Of a DNA stretch of 64,000 nucleotides, positions 63,153 to 64,000 are shown one piece after another (within the stretch, counting starts at the first letter, position 1; each line of letters opens with the position of its first letter). The notes under the pieces were generated by a model that worked only from the letters and a program-made list of their open reading frames with translations, ran no database searches and was not told the DNA's origin. Origin of the DNA: an uncultured Cytophagales bacterium (GTDB taxonomy: Bacteria; Bacteroidota; Bacteroidia; Cytophagales; Thermonemataceae); NCBI GenBank assembly GCA_937911505.1, contig CALEMF010000049.1, positions 44,552 to 108,551 on the forward strand. The letters are read 5' to 3'. The translations under genes and the position numbers were made by a program.

Positions 63153-63797
63153 ATGAATCCACTCTTTATAAGTAAAGAAGAAGCCGTAGAACGCTTCAAT
63201 TTAAGATCAGGAAAGTATGATGTCTTACCTCATTTAGGGTATGAAACGGTCGTTGTGATAGAAGGCAATACAACCATTGGTACTAACTTGACTTCTGATA
63301 CCGTGTCGGAACTGTTTTTTAATAATGACAGGAAAACCAGACAAGACCTCATTATTATCAACGGAGACTTGACCGTAAAAGGTGATATAAACCTGAAGTC
63401 TCAAGCCTACAAGACGTATTTGCTGGTACTAGGTAATTTGACCTGTGAGGTATTGATGAGCACCAAGTATATTATGCACTTTGCAGGAGATGCCCACATC
63501 CAATATGTATTTAATGCCAACTATAATGATGGTATTACTACAATTGAAGGAACCACGCACGTTCCTTACTTCTTACACTCAAATCATAATGCCAATGTCA
63601 CTTTCGGCGAAGAAACCATTATCATCAATTATTATGGAGATGACGATGGGGGTTGGGATTATGACTTTGATTATTATAGAAACCAGCTCGCCGATGTACT
63701 AGTAGAGGAGGTTTGCCCAGCAGGAGAATTCAACAGAGACCTTTTTATTGACTACGTCAAAACTGGTTCGAGTCCCTTTAAAGAAGGAATACGATAA
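63153..63797 (+). CDS. Polymer-forming beta-helix protein, paralogue of the preceding gene
   Basis: 214 aa, cytosolic. Repeats align with residues 205-315 of the upstream protein: VVVIEGNTTIGTNL, LIIINGDLTVKGDINL, YLLVLGNLTCEVLM, GITTIEGTTHV. It lacks the MORN-like N-terminus. An acidic Tyr/Asp-rich stretch (GDDDGGWDYDFDYY) precedes the C-terminus. Local duplication or a second cassette from the same family. Function unknown. Confidence 0.62.
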   Translation: MNPLFISKEEAVERFNLRSGKYDVLPHLGYETVVVIEGNTTIGTNLTSDTVSELFFNNDRKTRQDLIIINGDLTVKGDINLKSQAYKTYLLVLGNLTCEVLMSTKYIMHFAGDAHIQYVFNANYNDGITTIEGTTHVPYFLHSNHNANVTFGEETIIINYYGDDDGGWDYDFDYYRNQLADVLVEEVCPAGEFNRDLFIDYVKTGSSPFKEGIR

Positions 63798-63830
63798 CGC
63801 GTTATTATGTACGCTTAGTAATTCTACCTA

Positions 63831-64000
63831 AGAGTATGTTTAATTTTTTTAAACTGTCTGTTTTTAAGATTAATAAGTGCGTAGGGCTGAAAATCCAGCG
63901 GGGAGGCGGGTCGGGTTCGTGGGTAGAAGCTAACCGACGAAGGAACTCGACGCAGTCAACCGACGAAGGAGCTCGACGCAGTCAACCGACGAAGGAGCTC
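63831..64000 (+). repeat. MITE-like element, copy E (cut by the window end)
   Basis: Left end AGAGTATGTTTAATTTTT, CTGTCTGTTTTTAAG, core GGCTGAAAATCCAGCGGGGA and GAAGC, then a tandem GAGCTC-type insert up to the last base. The right terminus would lie beyond the window. Confidence 0.75.
63931..64000 (+). repeat. 26-bp tandem repeat
   Basis: Two full units and an 18-bp part: (T/C)AACCGACGAAGGA-(A/G)CTCGACGCAGT at 63931-63956, 63957-63982 and 63983-64000. It contains the palindromic GAGCTC. The same unit is seen singly, in both orientations, inside copies B and D of the MITE-like element. Confidence 0.88.

Noticed and set aside
63765..63776. tRNA T-loop-like GGTTCGAGTCC
   Set aside because: It is inside the 214-aa coding region and no matching acceptor, D or anticodon stem surrounds it.
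63931..64000. CRISPR array
   Set aside because: The 26-bp units are directly adjacent without spacers and match units inside MITE-like repeats; no cas gene.
27450..64000. Ordinary genomic island or prophage with integrase
   Set aside because: No integrase, transposase, phage structural or conjugation gene is visible, and no tRNA flanks the region.

Overview
The window looks like a chromosomal segment of a marine or environmental Bacteroidota, probably of the Cytophagales type. The lineage call rests on moderate-to-low GC, lipoproteins with poly-Asp tails after the lipobox, YfiR/DUF4154, an AlaDH/PNT-type transhydrogenase alpha subunit with a TTG start, a DsbD-thioredoxin fusion and TAnnTTTG-like promoter boxes. 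No rRNA, tRNA, CRISPR array, integrase or transposase gene was found.

Region 1 (1-27.4 kb) is ordinary, densely packed housekeeping sequence on both strands. It starts inside a PAS histidine kinase. A minus-strand block follows with an LEA-like lipoprotein, DsbD, a peroxiredoxin-like protein and two secreted lipoproteins. Next come YfiR, a BioF-like enzyme and a globin. A plus-strand operon follows: glyA-tatC-rpiB-nuoA-nuoB. Then come a minus-strand lipoprotein, a transhydrogenase alpha subunit, and a long plus-strand run of symporter, GNAT, M20 hydrolase, alanine racemase, Orr-like racemase, a LemA-domain protein, a triple-TPM protein and uvrA.

Region 2 (27.5-64 kb) is different. About 30 genes all lie on the plus strand, most of them single or paired and functionally unrelated. 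They are separated by 100-550 bp spacers that carry dispersed repeats. The cargo includes a three-gene ABC-3C-type conflict system, two tandem HigB/HigA-type toxin-antitoxin modules (one toxin decayed), serine hydrolases, three S41 peptidases, an M28 peptidase with a CBM48-like tail, AraC/Crp/GlxA-type regulators with partner enzymes, PhzF, a free-standing EF-Tu domain-2-like protein, and several orphans that resemble immunity proteins.

Three repeat families mark the spacers. (i) A 17-bp palindrome, consensus TATACAC-N3-GTGTATA, occurs at eight places. It lies 27-134 bp upstream of a gene and is usually followed 6-10 bp later by a GTTA-type core. (ii) A 230-335 bp MITE-like element with imperfect terminal inverted repeats occurs in five copies. 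(iii) A hairpin family is marked by ACTGTC-CTTGGC and TTGAC-CAATCTTTTATT. At least one gene (PhzF) has a 5' boundary that is the reverse complement of its own 3' boundary, as expected of an integron cassette. My main hypothesis is that region 2 is an integrase-less, integron-like gene-cassette array that has been invaded by MITE-like repeats. The alternative for the palindromes is a shared operator. Both can be tested by folding and genome-wide searches.
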